Origin: an uncultured Sphingomonas sp.
GTDB taxonomy: Bacteria > Pseudomonadota > Alphaproteobacteria > Sphingomonadales > Sphingomonadaceae
Assembly (NCBI GenBank): GCA_946886645.1
Contig: CAMPIY010000111.1
Coordinates: 1 to 6,035 of the forward strand
Direction: 5' to 3'
Length of the DNA stretch: 6,035 nt
Both the position numbers and the translations under genes were made by a program. The notes beneath the pieces were generated by a model. It did no database searches and was not told where the DNA came from. It saw only the letters and a program-made list of their open reading frames with translations. Shown here in pieces: positions 1 to 6,035 of this stretch. The stretch's first letter is position 1; each line of letters opens with the position of its first letter.

Positions 1-782
1 TCATGATCCAGGGCTATCACGGCACCGGCAAGTCGACCCATATCGAGCAGGTCGCGGCGCGACTGAACTGGCCGTGCATCCGCATCAACCTGGACGCGCA
101 CATCAGCCGCATCGACCTGATCGGACGCGACGCCATCGTGCTGCAGGACGGGCAGCAGGTGACCGAGTTCCGCGAGGGCCTGCTCCCCTGGGCGCTGCAG
201 CACCCCGTCGCGCTGGTGTTCGACGAATATGACGCCGGCCGCCCGGACGTGATGTTCGTGATCCAGCGGGTGCTGGAAACCGACGGCAAGCTGACCCTGC
301 TCGACCAGAACCGGGTGATACACCCCAATCCGTGGTTCCGCCTGTTCGCGACCACCAATACAATCGGCCTTGGCGACACGAGCGGCCTGTACCACGGCAC
401 GCAGGCCCTCAATCAGGGGCAGCTCGATCGCTGGAACATCGTCGCGACTTTAAACTATCTGCCGGCAGAGACCGAGGCGCAGATCGTGCTCGCCAAATCG
501 GGCGAATATGACAGCAAGGACGGCAAGGAGACGGTGACCAACATGGTCAAGGTCGCGGACCTCAGCCGTCAGGGTTTCATCAACGGCGACATCTCGACCG
601 TGATGAGCCCGCGCACGGTCATCAGCTGGGCGCAGAATGCGTTGATCTTCGGCGACGTCGGCTTCGCCTTCCGGCTGAGCTTCCTCAACAAGTGCGACGA
701 CAGCGAGCGGCCGCTGGTCGCGGAATATTATCAGCGCGTGTTCGGCAAGGATCTTCCGGAAAGCATCGCGCACCGGGCCTGA
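1..782 (+). CDS. cobS: Cobaltochelatase AAA+ ATPase subunit CobS, 5'-truncated by the window edge
   Basis: CobS is the AAA+ motor of the aerobic CobNST cobaltochelatase. With CobT it forms a ring chaperone that uses ATP to help CobN insert cobalt into hydrogenobyrinic acid a,c-diamide in the cytoplasm. Counting from the Met codon at base 3, 259 residues are visible: Walker [10 protein letters not shown] (4-12), Walker B ALVFDEYD (70-77), sensor 1 FATTN (115-119), a likely arginine finger in LDRWN (R143) and a sensor-2-like SPRT (R204). The family is usually about 330 residues, so roughly 70 N-terminal residues lie upstream. The Met at base 3 sits immediately before the P-loop and is internal, not the start. 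The stop is TGA at 780-782, followed by a strong terminator. The partner gene cobT lies on the same strand about 2.1 kb downstream, separated by a protease gene on the other strand. The family call is very secure. Confidence 0.96.
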   Translation, partial: MIQGYHGTGKSTHIEQVAARLNWPCIRINLDAHISRIDLIGRDAIVLQDGQQVTEFREGLLPWALQHPVALVFDEYDAGRPDVMFVIQRVLETDGKLTLLDQNRVIHPNPWFRLFATTNTIGLGDTSGLYHGTQALNQGQLDRWNIVATLNYLPAETEAQIVLAKSGEYDSKDGKETVTNMVKVADLSRQGFINGDISTVMSPRTVISWAQNALIFGDVGFAFRLSFLNKCDDSERPLVAEYYQRVFGKDLPESIAHRA

Positions 783-796
783 CGCTTGGGCAAGAA

Positions 797-830
797 AAAA
801 CCCCGCCGCGGATGTCCGGGGCGGGGTTTT
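797..830. terminator. Bidirectional intrinsic terminator between cobS and the protease gene
   Basis: A perfect 11-bp stem pairs AAAACCCCGCC (797-807) with GGCGGGGTTTT (820-830) around a 12-base loop. On the plus strand the stem ends in TTTTCTT. On the minus strand the A-run at 795-800 gives six Ts. It starts 14 bases after the cobS stop and ends 20 bases before the end of the converging protease gene, so it can end transcripts from both sides. The prediction comes from sequence alone. Confidence 0.9.
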
Positions 831-850
831 CTTAAAGCTCGTCTACTCGC

Positions 851-2563
851 CTAGGCGTGCAGCACGAGCTGGTCGGGATGGATGTCCGGCATTGCCGTCA
901 GCGCAACGCTGAAGTCGGCAACGCTGTTGCCATCGGTGTCGACCGACAGGGTTCCACCGACATAATTGACCTCTCCGGCGGTGCCGCTGAAGCCGGCGTT
1001 GCCGATGTAGGTCAGATCGTTCCCGAGCGCGCTCAGGTCGATCGTGTCATTGGCCCCGAAGTCGGTGATGAGGTCGCCAATCTCCAGATTCTGGAACACG
1101 AACGTGTCGTGCCCTTCGCCGCCGGTCAGCGTGTCCTGTCCGATGCCGCCATAGAGGATGTCGTTGCCGGTACCGCCCTGCAGCAGGTCGTTTCCGGCCC
1201 CGCCATAGAGGATGTCGTTCCCTTCATTTCCTTGAAGGACGTCATTTCCGCCCATACCGTTCAGCTCGTTGGCCACTTCATTGCCCACGAGCAGGTCGCG
1301 GGCCGAACCGCCGATCGCATTCTCGATCGTCGTGCCATAGGCAATCGACAAATTGTCATATTGCATGGCGTAAATGCCGCTTACGCCCGTATCGTTCTCG
1401 ATGCGGAACTCCGTCGCTAGACCAACGACGGTTTCTGCCGATTGCAGGAAAGCGTCGGTGAAATAGCCAGCCGGGAATTCGAGGCCATAGGCGGCGTAAT
1501 ATTCGGTCCAGTAGGCGTTGACGTCCGCCGCCGACGGCGCACCGCCGCCGACCGAGCTGAACGCGCCGGCGTGAAGGTCGATGAACTGGCTCGTGTCGAA
1601 GCCCGACGCGTCGATCGTGTCCACGCCGCCGGCGTCATAGATCGAATACATCGGATTGGGGTTCGCGTTGAAATCGAACAGCGCGTTGCCCGCGGTCGAA
1701 TGGAAGCCATAGGTCGTCGCATCGGCCCGGGTGGTCGGGTCCGCACCATACATCGCCTGGATGGTCATGATGTCGTGGAGCATCGGGCCCTGCGGATAGT
1801 TGGCCCGGAAGCTGAACGCATAGGTGCCGGTGGTTGGATTATAGGCGCCTATCGACGCGACACCGCCGAGGTTCCAGTTGATCGCCAGCTCGCCGCTGTT
1901 GGTCCCGTTGAAATAGGACATGATCGAATATTGATAGGTGTCCTGCGCATATTCCGCGTCGGTCGCGAACGTGCCGGTGCCGTTGTAGGCCCCCGGGTGC
2001 GACAGGCCGAGCGTATGACCCAGTTCATGGATCAACGTCGTGTTGCCATATTCGCCATAGTGAAACAGCGTGTTCGACGGGTTCAGCGCCGGATCGGCGA
2101 CGAACACGTCGCTCTGGAACGTGTATCCCTTGCCCGGTACCGGATAGTAGGCAAAGGCCTGGCCCGGATCGCTGCTGTTGGCGAAAATGATGTCGGCTCC
2201 GCGGCCGTTGGATTCCTTGAAGGTCTGCGGAATGAGATCGTCCCACAGGGTGATGGCGGCACGGGCCGCCGCCTCTTGTTCGGCGCTGAACGGCGAATAA
2301 TTGTTCGAGCCGTTCAAGCCATAGTTGGGATTGTTGAACAGGCCCGTCGCGTGCGGCAGGGAATTGAATGAATAAGTGATGACGTTGTTCGCAGAATGGA
2401 CCATTCTTCCGGTCCACAAATGATCGAATACGCCTTCGGCATCGAGGATCGGCTTTCCGCCGTAGGTATAACCAGCGTAGGGATCGAGGCTAAAGTCCAG
2501 CGGTTCGGGACCGCGCGGCTCCCGCTCGGTGATTACATTGCCATCCGGTTCCCGTTTCTTCAT
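851..2563 (-). CDS. Serralysin-type (M10) zinc metalloprotease with C-terminal RTX repeats
   Basis: This is a predicted secreted, calcium-stabilised metzincin endopeptidase of 570 residues. The zinc site is HELGHTLGLSHP (179-190; ligands H179, H183, H189, catalytic E180). The Met-turn SIMSY (213-217) supplies M215 and the tyrosine (Y217) typical of serralysins. The C-terminal half is the M10 serralysin beta-roll: a TIENAIGGS motif (412-420), two degenerate repeats, then six GGxGxDxLx-like nonapeptides at 436-489 and a final domain ending QLVLHA. There is no N-terminal signal peptide, as expected for type I (ABC/MFP/TolC) export through a C-terminal signal; no transporter or inhibitor gene is in the window. 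I chose the ATG at 2561-2563 because AGGGG lies 7 bases upstream. An in-frame ATG at 2635 would add 24 residues but lacks such a site. About 60 residues (341-402) interrupt the usual link between the protease domain and the RTX roll. The substrate is unknown. Confidence 0.93.
   Translation of the reverse strand: MKKREPDGNVITEREPRGPEPLDFSLDPYAGYTYGGKPILDAEGVFDHLWTGRMVHSANNVITYSFNSLPHATGLFNNPNYGLNGSNNYSPFSAEQEAAARAAITLWDDLIPQTFKESNGRGADIIFANSSDPGQAFAYYPVPGKGYTFQSDVFVADPALNPSNTLFHYGEYGNTTLIHELGHTLGLSHPGAYNGTGTFATDAEYAQDTYQYSIMSYFNGTNSGELAINWNLGGVASIGAYNPTTGTYAFSFRANYPQGPMLHDIMTIQAMYGADPTTRADATTYGFHSTAGNALFDFNANPNPMYSIYDAGGVDTIDASGFDTSQFIDLHAGAFSSVGGGAPSAADVNAYWTEYYAAYGLEFPAGYFTDAFLQSAETVVGLATEFRIENDTGVSGIYAMQYDNLSIAYGTTIENAIGGSARDLLVGNEVANELNGMGGNDVLQGNEGNDILYGGAGNDLLQGGTGNDILYGGIGQDTLTGGEGHDTFVFQNLEIGDLITDFGANDTIDLSALGNDLTYIGNAGFSGTAGEVNYVGGTLSVDTDGNSVADFSVALTAMPDIHPDQLVLHA
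1097..1258 (-). repeat. RTX nonapeptide repeat block, six units of 27 bp
   Basis: Six tandem 9-residue units of the form GGxGxDxLx (residues 436-489 of the protease) are encoded here and should form a calcium-binding parallel beta-roll. At DNA level a 20-base segment is identical at 1146-1165 and 1200-1219, 54 bases apart, which is exactly two units. This suggests recent duplication or homogenisation of unit pairs. The alternating unit endings (LQ, LY, LQ, LY) fit a two-unit period. Confidence 0.9.
1994..2029 (-). other. Metzincin zinc-binding motif of the protease
   Basis: These 36 bases encode HELGHTLGLSHP, the full HExxHxxGxxHP metzincin signature, with all three zinc-binding histidines and the catalytic glutamate intact. 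The gene therefore appears to encode an active enzyme rather than a decayed one. Confidence 0.95.
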
Positions 2564-2586
2564 TTCCAGTCCCCTATTCCTGCTCC

Positions 2587-2652
2587 AAAGTGCGAAAAGT
2601 GCACCGAGAGCCGTGCCGTTCATGCCTTGCGGCAATAATCGGTGAAAAGTGC
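2587..2652. repeat. Three direct copies of AAAGTGC upstream of the protease gene
   Basis: AAAGTGC occurs at 2587-2593, 2596-2602 and 2646-2652 (GCACTTT on the protease strand). The first two are spaced 9 bases start to start, almost one helical turn. The last two share the longer GAAAAGTGC, 50 bases apart. All lie 24-89 bases upstream of the chosen protease start, where a regulator could bind. Their function is unknown, and the copies nearest the gene are probably in its 5' untranslated region. Confidence 0.4.
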
Positions 2653-2670
2653 CGATCGGCTAACCGGCAC
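2649..2670. promoter_or_regulatory. Dyad symmetry, possible operator or hairpin
   Basis: GTGCCG (2649-2654) and CGGCAC (2665-2670) are a perfect inverted repeat with a 10-base spacer. Inside it lies a second perfect palindrome, GCCGATCGGC (2651-2660). The outer left arm overlaps the third AAAGTGC copy. The site is 86-107 bases upstream of the protease ATG, a position that would suit an operator. No known regulator consensus is recognised. Confidence 0.3.
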
Positions 2671-2743
2671 AGCGATTCGGAAGGCTGGAATTTTATCGGC
2701 GGAGCCGTCAAGCCTTTCTTAACCATATTGTTTGCTGCGCGCT

Positions 2744-2782
2744 GACTTGTGGCCGTTAAGTCACAAGAATCGTTGAGTTCTT
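2744..2782. promoter_or_regulatory. Overlapping alternative dyads upstream of cobT
   Basis: Three small inverted repeats overlap or adjoin: GACTT (2744-2748) with AAGTC (2758-2762), CTTGTG (2746-2751) with CACAAG (2762-2767), and AAGAA (2765-2769) with TTCTT (2778-2782). Each shares bases with the next, so as RNA they would be mutually exclusive; as DNA they could be an operator. They end 82 bases before the cobT GTG. Arms of 5-6 bases are short, so chance is a real possibility. Confidence 0.25.
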
Positions 2783-2852
2783 CGGGGGTTGCTGGACTTG
2801 TCCCGTTCCGGGATTCCGCCTCTTCCGGTTGATTTCGACAGGCTCGCGCGCC

Positions 2853-2857
2853 AGAGG
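2853..2857 (+). promoter_or_regulatory. Ribosome-binding site deciding the cobT start
   Basis: AGAGG sits 7 bases before the GTG at 2865-2867. No purine-rich match precedes the alternative TTG at 2829, where the upstream bases are pyrimidine-rich. This supports GTG initiation. Confidence 0.65.
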
Positions 2858-2864
2858 CGTTGCC

Positions 2865-4691
2865 GTGGCGCGTCCAGAGGCTCTCGACCGATTCCGCGCG
2901 GTGCTGGCCGGCGCCACGAGAGCGATCGCGCGGGATCCGGACGTCGAGGTCGTATATGCCTCCGATGCCAGCGGCCAATCGCCGGGCAAGGTGGCGCGGG
3001 TTGTTTCGCCGGGCCCTTCGCTGGAGCCGCGGTTGGTGGCCGAGGCGCGGGGTGCAGCCGACGCGCTGGCGCTTCGGCTCCGGCATCATGACCCGAAGCT
3101 TCATTCGGCTCGCGCGCCGATTGCGGACGGCGAGGCGCGGGCCGTGTTCGATGCGCTCGAAGCGGCGCGGGTCGAGGCGCTCGGCTCCAGGGCGATGGAA
3201 GGGGTTCGGGCAAATCTCAAGGATTTGGTCGATGCCCGGGTCAGGGCCGATGCAATCGTTCGGGCCCGTACCGCAGAAGAGGTGCCGCTTGCGACGGCCG
3301 TTGGCTTGCTCGCGAGGGAAAGGCTGACCGGACAAGCGCCGCCGGAAGCCGCCCGCAGGGGGCTCGAGTTGGTGGCACCCTGGATTGAGGAAAAGGCCGG
3401 GGCGGAGCTCGACGCGCTGGCGCTGACGATCGACGACCAGATGTCATTTGCAACGCTGTCGCGGCGACTGCTCGAAGATCTCGAACTGGCCGATGCGAAC
3501 GAGGACGTCGACCAGGCTCCGGACGAAGGGGGCGACGAGGATCAGGGTGACGACGAAGGTCCCGACGATGCCGACGACGCCGAAAGCGACGGTTCATCGG
3601 GCGGCGACATGGAGATGCGTTCCGAAGAGACGGAACAGGATGAAGGCGAGGATGAATCCGCCGACAGCGAGGCCGACGTCGACGAAGGTGAGGCCACGAC
3701 CGGCGAGGAAGGTGCCGATCAAGCCCGTGCCAATCCGCAACGGCGCAACTGGCCCGACGAGCCAGCAACCGACTACAAGCCTTTCACGACGCGGTTCGAT
3801 GAGATCGTCACCGCTCCCGAGCTTTGCGACGAGGAAGAGCTTGGCCGGCTTCGCGCTTACCTCGACCAGCAAATGTCGAGCCTTGGCGGGGTCGTCACGC
3901 GGCTCGCCAATCGCCTGCAACGGCGTCTGATGGCGCAGCAGGCGCGCAGCTGGGATTTCGACCAGGAAGAGGGGCTGCTCGATGCAGCCCGGCTGGCGCG
4001 GGTCGTCGTCTCGCCAGGCCATTCTCTGTCTTACAAGATCGAGCGGGACACCGAGTTCAAGGACACGGTCGTCAGCCTGTTAATCGACAATAGCGGTTCG
4101 ATGCGGGGACGCCCGATCTCGATCGCGGCGACCTGTGCCGATGTGCTGGCTCGCACGCTTGAGCGATGCGGGGTCGCAACAGAGATCCTCGGCTTCACTA
4201 CGCGCGGCTGGAAGGGCGGGCAGAGCCGCGAGCTATGGCTGTCGGAGGGGCGGCCGCCGCTCCCCGGCCGGCTCAACGACCTTCGCCACATCATCTACAA
4301 GCGGGCCGACCAGCCTTACCGTCACGCGCGCAAGAGCCTCGGCCTGATGATGCGCGAAGGGCTGCTCAAGGAAAATATCGACGGGGAGGCGCTGCTATGG
4401 GCACACAATCGCCTGCTGGCGCGGCCGGAGGAGCGGCGGATCCTGCTGGTGATCAGCGACGGCGCGCCGGTCGACGATTCGACCGCGTCGGCCAATGGCG
4501 GGACCTATCTGGAAAAGCATCTGCGGCAGGTGATTGGCTGGATCGAAGGCCGCTCGTCGGTGGAGCTGGCGGCGATCGGGATCGGCCATGACGTGACGCG
4601 CTATTATGAGCGCGCGGTGACCATCATGGACGCCGAGCAACTGGGCGGCGCGCTGATCGACCAGCTTGCGGCGCTATTTGAAAAGCCTTGA
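2865..4691 (+). CDS. cobT: Cobaltochelatase subunit CobT
   Basis: CobT is the partner of CobS in the aerobic cobaltochelatase. It couples ATP hydrolysis in the CobS ring to cobalt insertion by CobN. The 608-residue product has a helical N-terminal domain containing the conserved ALRLRHHD (68-75), a long Asp/Glu-rich linker (about 205-285), and a C-terminal von Willebrand A-like domain with the MIDAS motif DNSGS (D408, S410, S412) and a later ISDGAP (530-535). The reading frame is open from base 2760 with no ATG. I chose the GTG at 2865 because AGAGG lies 7 bases upstream and the protein then begins [21 protein letters not shown], the usual beginning for the family. A TTG at 2829 would add 12 residues but has no visible ribosome-binding site. 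The length is normal for CobT. The gene follows cobS in orientation, but a reversed protease gene lies between them. Confidence 0.95.
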   Translation: MARPEALDRFRAVLAGATRAIARDPDVEVVYASDASGQSPGKVARVVSPGPSLEPRLVAEARGAADALALRLRHHDPKLHSARAPIADGEARAVFDALEAARVEALGSRAMEGVRANLKDLVDARVRADAIVRARTAEEVPLATAVGLLARERLTGQAPPEAARRGLELVAPWIEEKAGAELDALALTIDDQMSFATLSRRLLEDLELADANEDVDQAPDEGGDEDQGDDEGPDDADDAESDGSSGGDMEMRSEETEQDEGEDESADSEADVDEGEATTGEEGADQARANPQRRNWPDEPATDYKPFTTRFDEIVTAPELCDEEELGRLRAYLDQQMSSLGGVVTRLANRLQRRLMAQQARSWDFDQEEGLLDAARLARVVVSPGHSLSYKIERDTEFKDTVVSLLIDNSGSMRGRPISIAATCADVLARTLERCGVATEILGFTTRGWKGGQSRELWLSEGRPPLPGRLNDLRHIIYKRADQPYRHARKSLGLMMREGLLKENIDGEALLWAHNRLLARPEERRILLVISDGAPVDDSTASANGGTYLEKHLRQVIGWIEGRSSVELAAIGIGHDVTRYYERAVTIMDAEQLGGALIDQLAALFEKP

Positions 4692-4706
4692 TGGAGAAGG
4701 AAAGTT

Positions 4707-4781
4707 GGGCCCGGAGCAACTACGCACCCCGGGCCCCCCTCGATACGCGACGCGAGGGTAACAGTTCCGTCCCGAAGGACG
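4707..4781 (+). other. Three tandem stem-loops after cobT
   Basis: Three potential hairpins follow each other. GGGCCCGG (4707-4714) pairs with CCGGGCCC (4729-4736) around 14 bases. CCCTCG (4737-4742) pairs with CGAGGG (4753-4758) around 10 bases. CGTCC (4768-4772) pairs with GGACG (4777-4781) around a CGAA loop. The first two are directly abutting. None is followed by a T-run, so they are not textbook intrinsic terminators. They may stabilise the cobT 3' end, weaken read-through, or form a structured leader for the next gene. A fourth hairpin follows at 4786. No known RNA family is recognised. Confidence 0.5.
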
Positions 4782-4785
4782 CGTT

Positions 4786-4811
4786 GACGAGGAAAAGGGG
4801 GAAACCTCGTC
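4786..4811 (+). promoter_or_regulatory. Hairpin presenting the ribosome-binding site of the phytase-like gene
   Basis: GACGAGG (4786-4792) and CCTCGTC (4805-4811) form a perfect 7-bp stem. The 12-base loop AAAAGGGGGAAA holds the only good Shine-Dalgarno-like purine run before the ATG at 4813, which begins two bases after the stem. The linear spacing from the G-run to the ATG is 11 bases, rather long, but folding of the stem could change the effective distance. It also supports translation starting at 4813. Whether it regulates translation is inference. Confidence 0.5.
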
Positions 4812-4812
4812 G

Positions 4813-5829
4813 ATGACGATGGATATGCCCGAATCGCGGTTGAACGAGCCTGAACATGGCTTGCAGCATTCATTCATGAAATCGCGGGTTTTCAATGGCT
4901 TGCTGATGGGCGTGGCGGTGCTGGCGGCCTATCTTCCGATCCGCGCTCTGCCCGATCATCGGCCACTACCGGTCCGCACCATCGCATTGAAATTTCAGGC
5001 CGTTTCGCTGCCCGAAACCGCATCCCCGCTGCGTCTTGCCGGGGCGTGGGTGATGACGGCGGACGATCCGCGGTTCGGCGGTCTGTCCGCGCTGGCGACC
5101 GACGGAAACGGCTTTCTGGCGGTCAGCGATCTTGGGGCAGTCATTCGCTTCGATCGTCCCTCCGCGGCCGGTTCGCGCGTCTGGTTGGCCGATCTGCCTG
5201 ACGGCCCTGGCCCCGCGGGCAGGAAAACATCACGCGATGCCGAATCACTGGCCCGCGACCCGCGCGGGATGGGCTGGTGGGTCGGCTACGAGCAGCGCCA
5301 CTCGCTTTGGCTTTACGACAAGGAATTTCGTCACGCTCGAACGGCAATCCGAATCGAACGGCCCAATTGGTGGCGCAATCGCGGTATCGAAGGCCTGACC
5401 GTGACGGACGGCGAACTATTGGCGCTTGCTGAGAACGGGCGAGAGGCCATTGCGGTTGGACGAGACGGGCAACGGTCGCAGCGCCTTTATTCAGCTGCCG
5501 ATGTCGCCGAAGCCGCTCGGGCGCCGGATGGAGGCAACTGGGTTCTTCTTCGGCAAAAGGGCATCGGCGGCATTGCGCAGTCCGTCGCCCTGCTGGAGCC
5601 AACGCATGACGGATATCGTGTTGGGCCCGTCTTTCCCGTGCCCAAGGCGTCGCTGGACAATTATGAGGGGATGGCGATCGAGAGCCGGCCGGACGGCCGT
5701 TGGCGCTTCTGGCTGGTTAGTGACGACGGACACCGGTTGATGGCGCGGACCCTATTGGTCGCGCTCGACCTGGATCTTACCGTCAGAAACAAGAAAAGCC
5801 CGGCGCGGAACGCCGGGCTTTCTGAATAA
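4813..5829 (+). CDS. Phytase-like (esterase-like) family protein with N-terminal membrane or signal segment
   Basis: The 338-residue product resembles the 'esterase-like activity of phytase' family (phytase-like beta-propeller fold). Family-like blocks are FGGLSALATDGNGFLAVSD (88-106), DAESLARDPRGMGWWVGYE (142-160), IEGLTVTDGELLALAE (192-207) and NYEGMAIE (283-290) followed by WRFWLVSDD (297-305). A hydrophobic stretch at about 26-41, preceded by K23 and R25, suggests a signal peptide or single anchor that places the domain in the periplasm. The substrate is not known; the family name does not prove phytase or esterase activity. The start is uncertain: ATG 4813 has a purine-rich site upstream, while ATG 4876 (residue 22) would put the hydrophobic segment at the very N-terminus but has no visible ribosome-binding site. 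It lies 121 bases after cobT. The last codons overlap a terminator stem. Confidence 0.82.
   Translation: MTMDMPESRLNEPEHGLQHSFMKSRVFNGLLMGVAVLAAYLPIRALPDHRPLPVRTIALKFQAVSLPETASPLRLAGAWVMTADDPRFGGLSALATDGNGFLAVSDLGAVIRFDRPSAAGSRVWLADLPDGPGPAGRKTSRDAESLARDPRGMGWWVGYEQRHSLWLYDKEFRHARTAIRIERPNWWRNRGIEGLTVTDGELLALAENGREAIAVGRDGQRSQRLYSAADVAEAARAPDGGNWVLLRQKGIGGIAQSVALLEPTHDGYRVGPVFPVPKASLDNYEGMAIESRPDGRWRFWLVSDDGHRLMARTLLVALDLDLTVRNKKSPARNAGLSE
5795..5821. terminator. Bidirectional terminator overlapping the 3' end of the phytase-like gene
   Basis: AAAGCCCGGCG (5795-5805) pairs perfectly over 11 bp with CGCCGGGCTTT (5811-5821) around a 5-base CGGAA loop. Reading the minus strand, the stem is followed by a T-rich tract ending in TTTTCTTGTTT, a good terminator for rpmB. 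On the plus strand the tail is TTTCT, weaker, and it lies before the stop codon of the phytase-like gene at 5827-5829. Confidence 0.85.
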
Positions 5830-5846
5830 ACGTCGATCGGAGCGCC

Positions 5847-6035
5847 TTAGGCGGCGGCCGACTTCGCCTTCTTGGCGATCTCGCGCTTCAGCTTGGCGGC
5901 GCGCGGCGACAGCTTGTCCTCGCTGGTCTTGGCCAGCCAATTGTCGAGACCGCCGACATGCTCGACCGAGCGCAGGCCGTGGGTCGAGACCTTGAGCTTG
6001 ACGCTCTTCTCGAGCGATTCCGACATCAGCGTCAC
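5847..6035 (-). CDS. rpmB: Large-subunit ribosomal protein L28 (bL28), 5'-truncated by the window edge
   Basis: The last 63 codons of bL28, a small basic protein of the 50S ribosomal subunit, are visible. The sequence contains [23 protein letters not shown] followed by a [11 protein letters not shown] block and a lysine/alanine-rich tail ending KSAAA, all typical of alphaproteobacterial L28. The usual length is close to 100 residues, so roughly a third of the gene, including its start, lies beyond the right edge. The GTG at the edge (Val) is internal, not the start. The stop is TAA (5849-5847 on the minus strand). The gene converges on the phytase-like gene with only 17 bases between stops, and its terminator lies inside that neighbour's coding sequence. 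Confidence 0.95.
   Translation of the reverse strand: MTLMSESLEKSVKLKVSTHGLRSVEHVGGLDNWLAKTSEDKLSPRAAKLKREIAKKAKSAAA

Larger units (their letters stand above)
2564..2864. promoter_or_regulatory. Divergent intergenic region between the protease gene and cobT
   Basis: These 301 bases separate two divergent starts and should contain the promoters of both genes. On the minus strand AGGGG (2575-2571) is the protease ribosome-binding site, 7 bases from its ATG. On the plus strand AGAGG (2853-2857) lies 7 bases before the cobT GTG. I looked for sigma-70-like pairs and found no well-spaced one: a minus-strand TTGACG near 2714-2709 has only 10 bases before a TAAAAT. The region also holds three copies of AAAGTGC and several dyads, listed separately. 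Open frames crossing it lack a convincing start and look like shadows. Confidence 0.6.

Noticed and set aside
1442..2371. A 309-codon open frame on the plus strand opposite the protease gene
   Set aside because: Its translation is Arg/Val/Gly-rich with no recognisable domain and mirrors the codon pattern of the clear metzincin gene on the other strand. It is a typical GC-rich antisense shadow.
2564..2635. A 24-residue upstream extension of the protease starting at the ATG at 2635
   Set aside because: The ATG at 2563 has AGGGG at a 7-base spacing, while the upstream one lacks a site. The extension would also cover the AAAGTGC repeats. It cannot be fully excluded.
2688..2714. A minus-strand TTGACG and TAAAAT pair as a sigma-70-like promoter for the protease
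   Set aside because: The spacer is only about 10 bases instead of about 17, so the two boxes cannot work together as a normal promoter.
2574..3335. A 253-codon minus-strand open frame crossing the intergenic region and the 5' part of cobT
   Set aside because: The product is Arg/Pro/His-rich and low in complexity, overlaps conserved CobT sequence, and covers the protease ribosome-binding region. It is not a believable gene.
4707..4736. The 8-bp GC-rich hairpin after cobT as an intrinsic terminator
   Set aside because: It is followed by a run of Cs rather than Ts on the plus strand, and no T-run follows on the minus strand. It is reported as a stem-loop of unknown role.
4743..4768. A GGAAC-like element on the minus strand near 4768, resembling the -35 box of the general stress sigma factor EcfG
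   Set aside because: The matching -10 is imperfect (CGTA rather than CGTT) and no minus-strand gene starts nearby; it would point into the 3' end of cobT.

Overview
The window reads as a high-GC alphaproteobacterial chromosome, most likely from the Sphingomonadales. This rests on the CobS, CobT and L28 protein sequences and on the neighbourhood, which I remember as common in that group (cobS, cobT, a phytase-like secreted or anchored protein, rpmB). It is an inference from recalled family features; no database search was run.

Layout from left to right. (1) 1-782, plus strand: the 3' part of cobS, the AAA+ subunit of cobaltochelatase, whose start lies outside the window. (2) 797-830: a hairpin with A/T tracts on both sides, acting as a shared terminator for cobS and the facing gene. 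(3) 851-2563, minus strand: a complete serralysin-type (M10) zinc metalloprotease with a C-terminal RTX calcium-binding roll, probably exported by a type I system. (4) 2564-2864: a 301-base divergent intergenic region holding a three-copy 7-mer and several dyads. (5) 2865-4691, plus strand: cobT, the MIDAS/VWA-type cobaltochelatase subunit, probably starting at GTG. (6) 4692-4812: a short intergenic stretch with four consecutive potential stem-loops, the last carrying the ribosome-binding purines in its loop. (7) 4813-5829, plus strand: a phytase-like (esterase-like) protein with an N-terminal hydrophobic segment. (8) 5795-5821: a terminator inside the last codons of that gene, also serving the facing gene. 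(9) 5847-6035, minus strand: the 3' part of rpmB (ribosomal protein L28).

Functionally, CobS and CobT form the ATP-driven chaperone part of the aerobic cobaltochelatase that, with CobN, inserts cobalt into the corrin ring; cobN is not in this window. The oddest feature of the layout is that an oppositely oriented secreted protease gene, with its own terminator and regulatory region, lies between two genes that are usually neighbours. This looks like a gene insertion into an otherwise ordinary housekeeping cluster. I see no mobile element, tRNA, rRNA or CRISPR, and no convincing wholly new system. The least explained DNA is the stem-loop series at 4707-4811 and the repeats upstream of the protease.
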